Shown here: positions 7,485 through 17,194 of the stretch, one piece after another | Layout of the letters: every line of letters starts with the position of its first letter | How positions within the stretch are numbered: the stretch's first letter is position 1 | Made by a program: the position numbers and the translations under genes | Source of the DNA: DATFQE01 sp963733845 | GTDB lineage: Bacteria > Actinomycetota > Thermoleophilia > Gaiellales > Gaiellaceae | Assembly (NCBI GenBank): GCA_963733845.1 | Contig: CAVTEM010000010.1 | Span: 1 to 64,000 of the forward strand | Direction: 5' to 3' | DNA length: 64,000 bases | Notes under the pieces: generated by a model | What the model was told of the DNA's origin: nothing | The model's database searches: none | Seen by the model: the letters and a program-made list of their open reading frames with translations, nothing else

Positions 7485-9817
7485 TTGTCCTTCCCGAACA
7501 GCGGATCGCGCTGGCTCTCGAGCGTACGGAAGAACGTCGCGGGATCCCGCGTGCCCACCTGGACCGGCAGCACCCCCGTGGAATAGCGGGCGGTGTACAT
7601 CTCGGCGAACATCTCGGGCGGCGACGAGAGGGCGTACCACGAGATGTTCGGCCCGATGAATGCGTCGTGGGCGTCCCTGGCGTACTGCACGAACGAGTTC
7701 CCCCACCGCGTGGCGAAGATCTGCACGGGATCGGTCGGCACGAACCCGCCGAACATGTAGGCGTTGTCGCGCATCCCCTGCGGGGTGGTGGCTCTGATCG
7801 CAATGAGGTACTTGACCAGCTCCACGCCGCCCCACAGCGACCCCGAGATCGCGGCGAGCTTTTCCTGCAGGTTGCCCGCCGCCTTTCCGATCGCGTTCTG
7901 TCTCTCCGCGCTTCTCGAGAGGATGTCGAGGCACCAGTCGTGCACGTCCGTATTGGTGAGCGTGACGTTCGTCAGGAGGATCGGGACCGACGGCCAGCCG
8001 CCGGCTGGCTTGGCGACGTCCGTCCACAGCGCCTTCTCGAACTTCTCCTTCGACGACTTCTTCCACTGCCCGTAGCTCTCGGCGAACTGGTTGCCCGACT
8101 CCTTCATGGCGCCGATCTTCCTGGCGCCGACCGCATGGCCGATCTCGTGCCGCGCGTGGTTCTGGAAGAACGTCATCCCGCGGCCGACCGCCTGCGGGGT
8201 CCCGGCGACGTCGACGAGCAGGTCGGTGTTGCGCTTCCCGCTGGAGGTCACCGCGATGATGATCCACGGGTCGGCGAAGTAGCTCGTGTCGATCTCCTTC
8301 CAGTTGTCGTTGCTGTCCTTCTCGTGAGAGCAGAAGGCGAGCTCGGCGATGGCCAGCTCCGCGCGTGAGATCCCCAGCGGGCCGCTGGACCCCCCGGGTT
8401 TGATGATCTCCATGAACTCCCGCGCCGTGCGATCGTTGGGGTCGGCGGTGTAGAACTGGTCGCCGGCGACCGACTTCCCGCCGCGGTGCGGCTTCTTGCC
8501 GGTGAGCAGGGCGATGAAATGCATGATCTGCCCGGCGCTGAAGGTCGAGCCGGTTCCGAACGCGGCCCAGAAGACCTTCACCCGGAACTCCGGGTAGATC
8601 ACGTTGTTGTAGTCCTTGAGCAGGTTCCAGAGCTCGGGCCTGATCAACGGCCCCCAGCCCGTCGGGTTGCCGCTCCCGACCCAGAGCAGGTCGAGCGGAT
8701 TCTTGCGGTACTTCATGACCGCCTTGACCCAGTCGGCCGAGGGCGGCCTGGCCCAGGTCAGGTCTCCGATCGGGATGTCGTTCTGGAACAGCGACAGCTG
8801 CTGGTCGGGCGTGCCGCCGAGCTGCTTGGCCAGCTCGACGCGGGACTTGCGATCCATCTCGAGGAGCCGCCTCCACGCTATGTCCTCCGAGTAGACGCCC
8901 AGACGCTCCTTCGCGTCGGTGACCGCGTTGACGCGCTCCTTGATCCACTCGTCCTTGCAGTCCTCCGCCGCCATCCAGGCGAGCTGCTTGCGGAGGCGGC
9001 CACCGAGGAGCCTGACGGCCTCGTACATCTCCTCGTCGTTGCACTCAGAGACGAAGAAGGCGCGCAACTTGTCGTCCTCGACGACCTTCGTTCGCTGGTC
9101 GCGAGGGACGGAGACGATGACATCCCTCATCAACGCCCAGCTCGACCCCTCGGCCTGCATCCACTTGAGCTTGGTGGGCAGATCGAGCGGGAGCAGCTTC
9201 ACCAGCTCGGACATGTCCTTGTCGCCGAGCCGGCCGACCCAGTACTTCAGCCAGTCCTCCCCCCGGACCTTCTTCTTCTCGTCGTCAGACGAGGCCGAGA
9301 TGACGCCGCTGAGCAGCTTCCAGTTCGTGCCCTCGGCCACCATCCAGTCGATCGCCAGGCCGAGGCGCCCGCCCTTTCGCACCAGGATGTCCGCCGCCGT
9401 GGCGATCGTGTCGTTGCCGAAGCAGCTCGTCGCCAGCATCTTGTAGTCCTTGAGGACGGTGTTCGCCTGCTCCTTGGTCGCGAGCCTGCGCATGAGCTCG
9501 TGCGCGTCCCACTGGCTTCCTTCTGCGAGCGCCTTGCGCACGGCCGCAACCGGGTCGAGCCCCTCGTAGGTCTTCTCCTTGAAGCGGTAAAGCACGGACC
9601 GGCTGAGCAGCGCAGCCGCTGTGGCGCGGTTTCCGATCGATCGCTGCAACGCCATGATCCCGGCGCGCAGCGCAGGCGAGTGTCCGGCCGCGCCCGGCGA
9701 GACGCCCCTCGTCGCCCTGGCGCCGCGGGAGGCGTCGGCCGGGCTCGACCCCGGCTGATCCGATCTCAGGGTCTCGTCCGGCTTGGGCTCAGGCCCGGGG
9801 TCTTGGACATGCGACAA
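7481..9817 (-). CDS. Large HExxH metallopeptidase-like protein with LQRxxGN cargo motif
   Basis: A 778-residue protein with three parts. First, a disordered Pro/Gly/Ser N-terminus of about 50 residues leads into MALQRSIGNRAT (56-66), the LQRxxGN-type motif found at the N-terminus of many proteins linked to extracellular contractile injection systems and DUF4157 proteins. Second, roughly residues 150-335 are helical repeats built on W-x3-E-G-x2-W units (WMVAEGTNW, WMQAEGSSW, WMAAEDCKD). Third, a C-terminal domain holds HEIGH at 557-561 and a later PPEMFAEMY (733-741) that could supply the third zinc ligand. Cargo or toxin status is inferred. The start is a TTG at 9817 only 8 bases after a TAGAAT box (9826-9831), so the mRNA is probably leaderless. 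No injection-system structural gene is in the window. Confidence 0.75.
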   Translation of the reverse strand: MSHVQDPGPEPKPDETLRSDQPGSSPADASRGARATRGVSPGAAGHSPALRAGIMALQRSIGNRATAAALLSRSVLYRFKEKTYEGLDPVAAVRKALAEGSQWDAHELMRRLATKEQANTVLKDYKMLATSCFGNDTIATAADILVRKGGRLGLAIDWMVAEGTNWKLLSGVISASSDDEKKKVRGEDWLKYWVGRLGDKDMSELVKLLPLDLPTKLKWMQAEGSSWALMRDVIVSVPRDQRTKVVEDDKLRAFFVSECNDEEMYEAVRLLGGRLRKQLAWMAAEDCKDEWIKERVNAVTDAKERLGVYSEDIAWRRLLEMDRKSRVELAKQLGGTPDQQLSLFQNDIPIGDLTWARPPSADWVKAVMKYRKNPLDLLWVGSGNPTGWGPLIRPELWNLLKDYNNVIYPEFRVKVFWAAFGTGSTFSAGQIMHFIALLTGKKPHRGGKSVAGDQFYTADPNDRTAREFMEIIKPGGSSGPLGISRAELAIAELAFCSHEKDSNDNWKEIDTSYFADPWIIIAVTSSGKRNTDLLVDVAGTPQAVGRGMTFFQNHARHEIGHAVGARKIGAMKESGNQFAESYGQWKKSSKEKFEKALWTDVAKPAGGWPSVPILLTNVTLTNTDVHDWCLDILSRSAERQNAIGKAAGNLQEKLAAISGSLWGGVELVKYLIAIRATTPQGMRDNAYMFGGFVPTDPVQIFATRWGNSFVQYARDAHDAFIGPNISWYALSSPPEMFAEMYTARYSTGVLPVQVGTRDPATFFRTLESQRDPLFGKDK

Positions 9818-9899
9818 GGTCGATGATTCTAGATCGGGTCCCGGGAGCAGAAATCCCGGCGCGACGCGATTCGGTGTGGCCGTATGTGAGGCGTTCTAG

Positions 9900-11628
9900 C
9901 TAGGGCAACTCCGTCATCGCACTGCCGCCGCCGCGGCGGACTGGTTCCGCGGCGGCGAGAACGCCGCCGCCCGTGATGAACTCGATTCCGGTCGCGGCGC
10001 CGATCTCGCCCGCGTTCACGAAGCGATGGCCCCGAGCGACGAGCGCCGTCGCTTCCGGGGTCGTCAGGAACGCAGGCTCGGCGCCGGTGTTCAGGGCGTT
10101 GCGCTGGCTGGCGCGCGGATCGGCGATCGCCTGCGGCAGCGTCATCCCGAGGTCGACGCGGTCGAGGAGGATCTGCAGCACCGTCGTGATGATCGTCGCG
10201 CCGCCTGGCGAGCCGAGCGCGAGGAACGGCTTGCCTGTTTTGGTCACGATTGTGGGCGCCATCGAGCTGCGCGGCCGCTTGCCGCCCTCGACGCGGTTGG
10301 GATGGGTCGCCGAGTCGAAGTTGAAGTCCGTCAACTCGTTGTTCAGCAGGAAGCCGAAGCCGGGAACGACCAGGCCGGCGCCGCCGGTGGATTCGATCGT
10401 GAACGTGTACGAGACGACGTTCTCCGCTCTTGTCCGAGGTGGTCAGGTGCGTCGTCGTCTCCGCACCCTCGTAGGGGTACGGATCGCCCGGAGGTACCGG
10501 GCCAGGTGCCGCCGTCTCGGTGATCAACGCTCGGCGCGTTGCGGCGTACTCCTCGGAGAGCAGGCCGGCGAGCGGCACGTCGAAGTACGCCGGATCCGCG
10601 AGATATGCGTTGCGGTCGGCGAACGAGTAGCGCGAGGCTTCGAGGTAGTAGTGCAGTGCCCGCTCGCGGGTCATGGAGGCAAGGTCGTAGCCCTCGAGAA
10701 TGTTCAGCGCCTCGCCGACGGTCGAGCCGCCGCTCGACGGCGGACCCATCGAGTACACATCCAGCCCGCGGTAGTTCACGTGCGTCGGCGCCCGCTCCGG
10801 CGCGGCGTACGTGTGGAGGTCACGCATCTTCATCACGCCGGAGCGCCAGACGTGATTCGCTGTGGGGGCGACAGGAGGGTGCTGGACCGTTTCGACGAGC
10901 GCGTCCGCGACGGCACCGCGATAGAAGCCTTTCGCGCCGAGATGCGCGATCCGCTCGTATGTCTTGGCGAGGGCCGGGTTCGTGAACACGGTGCCGACGT
11001 CGCGAGGCGTGCCGTCGGGGTCCAGGAAGAGCGCCGCGCTGGCAGGAACGTCGTCGAACCAATCGCGGTTCGCGTTGACCTGGTCGAACCACACCTGGTC
11101 GATGAGATAGCCATGGCGCGCGACGTGGATCGCGGGCGCGAAGACCTCGGCGAGCGACATCGTCCCGAACTTCTCGAGCGCGTCCACCCAGGTCTCGACC
11201 GTGCCTGGAACGCCCACCGAGCGACCGCTGTAGCGCGCGTCGTTGAACGGGAGCGGCACACCGCTCTCCCAGAAGGAGGTGGGATGCATGGCGGCCGGTG
11301 CCGTCTCGCGCCCGTCGATCGTTGTCACCCGCCCGCCGGCCGTGCGAATGACCATGAAGCCGCCGCCCCCGATGCCACACGAGAAGGGCTCGGTCACGCC
11401 GAGCACGGCCGCAGCACCAACGGCCGCGTCGACCGCGTTCCCGCCGCGGCGCAAGATGTCGATGCTCGCCTGGGTCGCTAGCTTCTCGACCGAAGCAGCC
11501 GCACCGCCTGTGCCAATCGAGGTGGGTGGCCCCGTGCCGCTACCGACGTCTGCGGCGGCGGGAACTCCGACGACGAGTGCGACGGCCGTTGCTAGCGCGA
11601 CGAGCAGCTGCAGACCCTTGGCGTGCAT
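9900..11628 (-). pseudogene. ggt: Gamma-glutamyltransferase, frameshifted just after the catalytic threonine
   Basis: Secreted gamma-glutamyltransferase/glutathione hydrolase (Ntn-hydrolase, EC 2.3.2.2/3.4.19.13). It has a signal peptide (residues 1-27), the large-subunit landmarks (NAVDAAVGAAAVLGVTEP, GGGGFMVI) and the autocleavage threonine in TTHLTTSDK. At about 10421-10425 one extra G breaks the frame: read on, the protein ends in Arg-rich nonsense. Shifting by one base restores NVVSYTFTIESTGGAGL and then LLNNELTDFNFD, GSPGGATI and the normal C-terminus to 9900. With the base removed the gene is intact and of normal length, so this is either a sequencing error or a recent inactivation. 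GAGGGGGAG precedes the ATG at 11628. Confidence 0.85.
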
Positions 11629-11874
11629 GGCTCCCCCTCAGGCGGCGTGATGATTTCGGCCACCCTACGCCTCGTTCGCGACCGACGTATGAACAACCCG
11701 CCGCCTCAGTGGGACCTCGCGGCGACCATCCTTCCGTCGAGGATCTTCGCGCAGCATGTCAGCGCTTCGGGCTCCTTCTCGACCGAATGCTCTCCGCCGA
11801 GGTGCTCCGGAGCCGACGCAGCTCCGGGCTGACCGCCGTCCTGCAGTCAGATGTGCAGCTCGTCCGCTGAGGAG

Positions 11875-12942
11875 TCAGCAGGGCAGGAGTTGCGGCGATC
11901 CGGGCTGCGCCGGAAGCCCGACGGTGACGGTGAACTGATTGTTGTCCTCGTTGCTTTCGGGCACCTCATTGTTCGGATCGATGCTCACCGTGACCGTGTG
12001 GGTCCGGCCGTAGTCCTCAGGGCGAAGAGCAAGCTGCGCCACCAGCGACCCATTGCCGACGCCTCCACGCGCGGACGCCGAGGGCCCGAGGTTGCTGTGC
12101 GCCGTCACCAGGACAAGACCCTGGAGCTGATCGGGACTCGCGCCCTCTAGGCGCACGGAAAAGAGGATCTGGAGTGCGTCCTTCGCTTCGCCGTTGACGA
12201 TCGCACCGGCGCGCTGATGGCGACACTCCACAGCCCCCGAGGCCAAGAGGTCGCCAGTTGGGGTGGGCGTCGGATCGCCGCTCTCGACCTTCCCCTCCAA
12301 GTCCACGTAGGTTGGAAGCTCGGGAAGGTTTTGATGGATCACGAGGCGGGCGTTTCGAGTGCCGGCTGATCCTGAAGGAGTAAAGCTCACGGTGAGCTGG
12401 CACTCTTCGTCCTTGCTGAGGCTGCGGTTCTCGCATTTGCCACTCAGATTGAAGGTAGTCGCTGCTTCGCCGTCGAACTCGATGTCGCCGATCCTGAGGA
12501 GCTGGTCGCCCGTACTCTTGATGACCACTGGCTCCTCGCAGCCATCGATGCTGCAGTGGAGCGTGTCTGGTGTCACCTCGATGCCTAGCTCGCCGGCGGT
12601 GGTTGTTACAGCGGCTCCGGCGTTTTCCTCCGGCTGTGGCAGGGACGAAGGAATCGGAAACGTTTTCGGCCGATCCTTGGCGAAATCCAACACAGTGAAT
12701 CCGCCGTAGGTCACGAACAGCGCGACGACGGTAATTGCGATGCCAGCGCTTGCGCGTAGCCCGTGGGCTGGGCCGGCGTAACCCACTATCGTCGGAATCG
12801 CGGCACCAAGGACGGCGCCGACCAGCGCCACCGAGGGAGACTTGTCGAGGGCCGCGGTGATCAGCGTTCCGCACACAGAACCGACCACGGCCGCGAGCAG
12901 CGGCATCCACGGTCTCGAGGCCGCCTGCTTCCGCCCATTCAT
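11875..12942 (-). CDS. Membrane-anchored protein with two Ig-like extracellular domains (CARDB type)
   Basis: A 355-residue protein with three predicted N-terminal membrane segments (about residues 12-31, 37-57 and 66-85). An extracellular part follows. Residues about 115-225 look like an Ig-like choice-of-anchor/ASH-type domain with two Cys pairs (CSIDGC, CENRSLSKDEEC, then LTVSFTPSGSAGTRNARL). After a Thr-Pro linker, residues about 245-350 resemble a CARDB domain ending in the typical IDPNNEVPESNEDNN. No enzyme motif is seen; an adhesive or scaffolding surface role is likely. AGAAGGAG lies 9 bases before the ATG. The 246-bp gap before the transferase gene holds nothing recognisable. Confidence 0.7.
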   Translation of the reverse strand: MNGRKQAASRPWMPLLAAVVGSVCGTLITAALDKSPSVALVGAVLGAAIPTIVGYAGPAHGLRASAGIAITVVALFVTYGGFTVLDFAKDRPKTFPIPSSLPQPEENAGAAVTTTAGELGIEVTPDTLHCSIDGCEEPVVIKSTGDQLLRIGDIEFDGEAATTFNLSGKCENRSLSKDEECQLTVSFTPSGSAGTRNARLVIHQNLPELPTYVDLEGKVESGDPTPTPTGDLLASGAVECRHQRAGAIVNGEAKDALQILFSVRLEGASPDQLQGLVLVTAHSNLGPSASARGGVGNGSLVAQLALRPEDYGRTHTVTVSIDPNNEVPESNEDNNQFTVTVGLPAQPGSPQLLPC

Positions 12943-13298
12943 CGCTGCTTCTCCTTCTATTGATTCCTACTGGGCCAGGCTAGGAGACTCGGGCCCACGT
13001 GGTCGTTCGCGCGTGCGACAGACGAAGTGTCGAACCCGCGACATAGGGCACTTGCAGGATGTGCCTCCGAGCCGCGCGACCGCATGCGGCTCGGAGCGAC
13101 GAACCCGAGCAGGCTCGAGGGCGCCGACGGACGGTGAACTAAGACAACATGTGGACTTCGCGGACGCGACCTGCAGACGCGATGCCCGTGTGAGGTCACG
13201 ACCTTTCGAATGACGTGTGGGGCGGTCCCACATGCCGGACCTCGGTTAGAAGGTCGGTGTGAGGACCGAGATCATCTCCTGTCACCTTCCCGTTGAGT
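12943..13298. other. Intergenic stretch without a supported gene
   Basis: The 356 bases between the CARDB-like gene and the end of the large BTAD gene hold several overlapping frames of 80-120 codons on both strands. All are Arg/Ser-rich with no family resemblance and no ribosome site. Apart from the Shine-Dalgarno of the 11875-12942 gene, I see no feature. Confidence 0.5.
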
Positions 13299-16200
13299 TC
13301 AACGCCGTAGGCAGAGCGCGCCGAGGTCGATGCCGTAGACCGGCTGGAAGGTCTGGCAGCCGATGCGCGCCGAGAAGAGATCGCGCCCGTCGCCCGTCGC
13401 GTACGCCACCCACGGCGCCTCGTCGCGGGCGAGCTCGACGGACAGGGACTCGTAGGCTCGGTAACGGGCTTCGCCCGAGAGGCGCGCGACGCGCTCGAGC
13501 TTCCGCGCATACTCCGGCCGCACCTTCCCGGCGAGCAGGAAATTCAAAAAGTTGTAGGGATCGACGTAGTCGGCTCCCCAGTGACTGATCACGATGTCGT
13601 ACGGCTCGCCCTCGCGGCCCACCCGCTCGAACAGCTCGTCGAACGGGAACTCGCGGATGTCCACGTCGAGCCCGAGCTCCGCCAGATCCGACCTCACTTG
13701 CTCCGCGGGCCGGCGGCACAGCGGCGGGTAGTCGTTGCAGGTGAAGAGAACGGCGGCGCCGTGAGCGTTCGGTGCGAGCCGCCGCGCCGCCCGCAGGTCG
13801 CCTCTCGGCGGGTAGAGGACGGTCGGACTGGCACCGGGCATGGTCGGCGGCAGGTACTGGTCAGTGGGAATGGAGGCGAAGGGCCCGGTGACCCAGCTCC
13901 CGATCCGCGCGAGCGCGCGACGGTCGATCGCGTAGTTGACGGCCTTCCGCAGGGGCACGTCCGAGAAGAGCGGCCGCCGCGTGTTCAGCTCGAGGAACGC
14001 GAGCCTGAGCGTCGGGTTGACGAAGTACTGCTGCCGGCCGTCGGCCGCGGCGAGGCTCGTCGGTCCGAAGCGGGCGAGCAGGTCCGCGTTCCTCTCGACG
14101 GGGACCCTGTCGGCGAGGTAGTCCGATCGGCCGGCCAGCACGGCCGCAACGCCTTTCGTCGCCTTTACCCCGAGCGTGTAGCGGATCTCGCGAAAGCGCC
14201 GGGGGCGCGAGCCACGGTAGTTCGGGTTCCGCTCGAGGACGATCAGGCGATCGGGGACGTCCTCGGTGATGTAGTACGGCCCCGCGGACGCCATCGCCCG
14301 GACGCCCTTCGCGTCGATCGGCGCGTCCAGCGGGACGGCACAGAAGCTCGGGAGCGCGATTCGCGCGAGGAAGGTCTGGTCCGGCCGAACGAGCGTGACC
14401 GAGAGGCGCTCCCCGTCGACGACGACGCCCGAGATGTCCGCGGCCTTACCCGCGCGGTAGGCGTCGAGGCCCACGATGTCCGGCGCCAAGGCGGCCGCAC
14501 CGGAGCCCGTCTTCGGGTGCAGGCTCCGCTCGATCGCGTGCTTGAAGGTCTGGGCGGTGACGCGCTCGCCGTGCGGCGGCGAGAACTTGAAGCCCTCGCG
14601 GATCGTGAAGGTGTAGGTCCGGCCGTCCGGCGAGCGGGTGGGGAGCGCCGCCGCCACCTCGGGAACGAGCCGCGTGCCGTCCGGCGCCGCGGCATCTGGG
14701 TAGTTGACGAGCTTCGAGCACGTCGCGTAGTTGATTTGCGGGTCCACGTCCAACAGCGCCGGGTCGGTCTGGAAGGGCGCCGACGAGCTGAGGCGCACGG
14801 TCGCGGCTGTCGGTCCCGGGTCTGCCGGGGGTTCGCGCACGGCCTCCTGGCTCGTGACCCAGACTCGGTCGCCCGCGACGACGACTCCCGCGGGCGCGGC
14901 GCCGAGCGGGATCGTCTCGACAACCGTATTGGTCTTCGGATCGATCCGGGAGACCGTCCCCTCGTGCGTGTTCGCCACCCACACAGCGCCCGCTCCGACC
15001 GCGACCGCCGTCGGAAAGCGGCCGACCGGGATCGTGTTCGTCACCGAATTCGTCACGGGATCGATCCGGACGACCTCGTCGTCGAGGCTGTCTACAACCC
15101 AGGCCGCCCCCTCGCCGACGGCGATCGCGCGCGGGCCGTTGCCGACGGGAGTCGTCGCGACGACGATGCCGGCGGCGTCGATGCGCGAGACGTTGTTCTC
15201 GAAGACGTCCGTCACCCAGACGTCGCCGAGCCCGGCCGCGATCGCCGTGGGCCCCATGCCGGTGACGACGACCGGTGCGGCGCGCCTGGACACCGGGTCG
15301 ATGCGGTAGATGCGCGGCGCCGCGAAGTAGCCCCCGCTGATCGCCCAGACGGCATCGGCCGTCGCTGCGAGCGCCTCGGTCGCGGGTGCGACGGTGAGGA
15401 GCGTTCCGGGCTCGATCGTCGGGATCCGGGCGCCGACCTTGTTGAAGGCCGGATTGATCCGGAGCACGATTCCGTCTTCTCCGATCGCCCAGATCGCGCC
15501 GTGCCCCGCGGCGAGCGCCAGCGGCGCGGTGCCGGTCGGAATGGTCCCGACGACTCGCCCGGCTTCCGCGTCGACCCGGGACACGGTCTCGTCGTCGAGG
15601 TTCGCTACCCAGAGCGAGCCGTGGGCAGAGACGACGCTAGCCGGCTTCGTGCCGACGGGAATCGCGGCGACGACCTCGTTCGTGCCGGGATCGATCGCGG
15701 CCAGCGAGTTCGGCCCGACGGCGACGATCCCGGCTGACGTCCGGTCGCGCGTGAGTGCGAGAGCCCCGACGGCGACCGCTGCGGCGAGCAGGAGCGCACC
15801 GCCGACCCCGAGCATGGCTCCGCTCCGGCGGGCGAGCGGCGGCGTCGGAGTCGCGCCTCCGGCCGGTGACCGGGGCGGGACGCGGGGAGGCGTCGCGAGC
15901 GCCGGATCGTCCGCCAGCAGCGCCGCCTGCAGGCTGCGCATCGTCTCGCTCGGCTCGAGACCCAGCTCCTCGGCCAGCAGGCGCCGGCCCTCCTCGTAGA
16001 CGCGAAGTGCGTCGGCCTTCCGCCCGGAGCGATGAAGCGCGAGCATCAGCTGAGCGCGGGGACGCTCGCGAAGTGGATGCTCGGCGACGAGCCGGTGCAA
16101 CTCGGAGGTCACATCGTCGTGCCGGCCGAGCGCGAGATCGGTCTCGATCCGCTCCTCGACCGCCGCGAGCCGGAGTTCCTCGAGCCTCGCGATCTCGCCC

Positions 16201-16646
16201 TGCGCGAATGACTCGTAGGTGAAGTCCGCCAGCGGTGGGCCGCGCCAGATCTCAAGCGCTTCGCGCAGCGCCGCCTCGGCCTCCTCGGCTGTCCCTGCGG
16301 CCAGGGAGCGCCGGCCGTCCTCGAGCAGCCGCTCGAAGCGGTCGACGTCGAGCTCGCCCGGAGCCACCTCGAGGGAATAGCCATTCGCCTGCGTCCGCAG
16401 GACGCCTTCCTGCGACGCGCCCTCGAGCGCCTTCCGTAGCCGCGAGATGTGGACCTGGACGTTCTTGACGGCGCTCGACGGCTGCTGCTCACCCCAGAGC
16501 GCGTCGATCAGCCGGTCGACCGACACGACCTCGTTCCGGTTCAGGAGGAGCATCGTGAGGACGAGCTTCTGCTGTCGGCCGCCGAACTCAAGGGCGTGGC
16601 CCTGGTCGTCGTCGATCTCGAGCGGTCCGAGCAGCCGGAAGTCCAT
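13299..16646 (-). CDS. Membrane-tethered BTAD regulator fused to YVTN propeller and peptide-binding (SBP_5) domain
   Basis: A 1115-residue fusion. Residues 1-95 form an OmpR/SARP-type winged helix (FRLLGPLEIDDD, VDRLIDALWGEQQPSSAVKN). Residues 97-245 are the bacterial transcriptional activation (BTAD) TPR domain. A Pro-rich linker then leads to one membrane helix (about 277-299, GVGGALLLAAAVAVGALAL). Outside the cell follow about seven YVTN/NHL-like blades (VWVANTHEGTVSRIDPKTNT type) to about residue 620. The rest is a family-5 solute-binding domain (YTFTIREGFKFSPP, FLELNTRRPLFSDVPLRKA) like oligopeptide-binding proteins. The most likely job is one-component sensing of an extracellular ligand with a direct DNA response. 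The ATG at 16646, with GGAGG before it, is preferred over an upstream start. The 126-residue gene at 16775 is divergent and a likely target. Confidence 0.85.
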   Translation of the reverse strand: MDFRLLGPLEIDDDQGHALEFGGRQQKLVLTMLLLNRNEVVSVDRLIDALWGEQQPSSAVKNVQVHISRLRKALEGASQEGVLRTQANGYSLEVAPGELDVDRFERLLEDGRRSLAAGTAEEAEAALREALEIWRGPPLADFTYESFAQGEIARLEELRLAAVEERIETDLALGRHDDVTSELHRLVAEHPLRERPRAQLMLALHRSGRKADALRVYEEGRRLLAEELGLEPSETMRSLQAALLADDPALATPPRVPPRSPAGGATPTPPLARRSGAMLGVGGALLLAAAVAVGALALTRDRTSAGIVAVGPNSLAAIDPGTNEVVAAIPVGTKPASVVSAHGSLWVANLDDETVSRVDAEAGRVVGTIPTGTAPLALAAGHGAIWAIGEDGIVLRINPAFNKVGARIPTIEPGTLLTVAPATEALAATADAVWAISGGYFAAPRIYRIDPVSRRAAPVVVTGMGPTAIAAGLGDVWVTDVFENNVSRIDAAGIVVATTPVGNGPRAIAVGEGAAWVVDSLDDEVVRIDPVTNSVTNTIPVGRFPTAVAVGAGAVWVANTHEGTVSRIDPKTNTVVETIPLGAAPAGVVVAGDRVWVTSQEAVREPPADPGPTAATVRLSSSAPFQTDPALLDVDPQINYATCSKLVNYPDAAAPDGTRLVPEVAAALPTRSPDGRTYTFTIREGFKFSPPHGERVTAQTFKHAIERSLHPKTGSGAAALAPDIVGLDAYRAGKAADISGVVVDGERLSVTLVRPDQTFLARIALPSFCAVPLDAPIDAKGVRAMASAGPYYITEDVPDRLIVLERNPNYRGSRPRRFREIRYTLGVKATKGVAAVLAGRSDYLADRVPVERNADLLARFGPTSLAAADGRQQYFVNPTLRLAFLELNTRRPLFSDVPLRKAVNYAIDRRALARIGSWVTGPFASIPTDQYLPPTMPGASPTVLYPPRGDLRAARRLAPNAHGAAVLFTCNDYPPLCRRPAEQVRSDLAELGLDVDIREFPFDELFERVGREGEPYDIVISHWGADYVDPYNFLNFLLAGKVRPEYARKLERVARLSGEARYRAYESLSVELARDEAPWVAYATGDGRDLFSARIGCQTFQPVYGIDLGALCLRR

Positions 16647-16774
16647 TCGCCGATGTTCCTCCGCGCTCAGCCCTGATGCAACCGCGCGCAGTCGCTTTGC
16701 AGTTCCCTCGCAACCGGCCGGAGCGAACGTGCCGTCCATCGATCGCACACGGCGGTCGCAACGAAGGAGAGGAC

Positions 16775-17155
16775 ATGAACGCTCGCAACGCACGGATCCT
16801 CCGCCGCCTCGCATGCACGGGCATCGCCGCCGCTCTGGCGCTGCCGGCGGCCGCGGTTGCCGGCAGCCGCGACAATGCGACGCTGCAGAACGACATCGCC
16901 CACTACGGCGTCCCGTCGGGCTCGGGCAGCGGTTCGGGCGCGACCCGACGGAACGACCAGGCGCACTTCGGGCTCAAGGCGAGCGCTGCCGCCGCGGTGC
17001 CCCAGGAAGCCCCCGCGGCCATCGTCGTGCGTGTCGACGGCGGGTTCGACTGGATCTCCGCGGCCGTGGGAGCGGCCGGTGGCTTCGGGCTCGCGCTCGT
17101 CGCGGCCGCGTCCACCCTCCGCCGCCGGCACGGCGTCGACCCCGCCCAAGCGTGA
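16775..17155 (+). CDS. Small secreted/membrane protein divergent from the BTAD fusion
   Basis: A 126-residue protein of unknown function with a clear signal peptide (MNARNARILRRLACTGIAAA to about residue 30). A short low-complexity Gly/Ser region (GSGSGSGATRR) and a C-terminal membrane helix (about residues 93-113, WISAAVGAAGGFGLALV) end in an Arg-rich tail. It has two similar segments, NDIAHYGVPSG and NDQAHFGLKAS, suggesting a short internal repeat. GAAGGAGAGG precedes the ATG at 16775. It is transcribed away from the membrane-tethered regulator, which makes it the obvious candidate for control by that protein. A strong hairpin follows. Confidence 0.7.
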   Translation: MNARNARILRRLACTGIAAALALPAAAVAGSRDNATLQNDIAHYGVPSGSGSGSGATRRNDQAHFGLKASAAAAVPQEAPAAIVVRVDGGFDWISAAVGAAGGFGLALVAAASTLRRRHGVDPAQA

Positions 17156-17162
17156 GCTGAGA

Positions 17163-17194
17163 GCGAGGAAGGCGCCCGACGGCGCCTTCCTCGC
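17163..17194 (+). terminator. Intrinsic terminator
   Basis: A 14-bp perfect stem (GCGAGGAAGGCGCC and its complement) with a 4-base CGAC loop sits 8 bases after the stop of the 126-residue gene. There is no T-run. Confidence 0.75.

Noticed and set aside
7485..9044. A long minus-strand frame continuing upstream of the 361-residue gene, giving an apparent 881-residue protein
   Set aside because: The extra part runs antiparallel to nothing but overlaps the metallopeptidase in another frame and is Arg/Gly/His-rich without any family pattern; the GTG with ribosome site at 7484 is the credible start.
12957..13233. Overlapping 80-120-codon frames between the CARDB-like and BTAD genes
   Set aside because: No ribosome sites, no family resemblance and frames on both strands over the same bases, as expected by chance in high-GC DNA.
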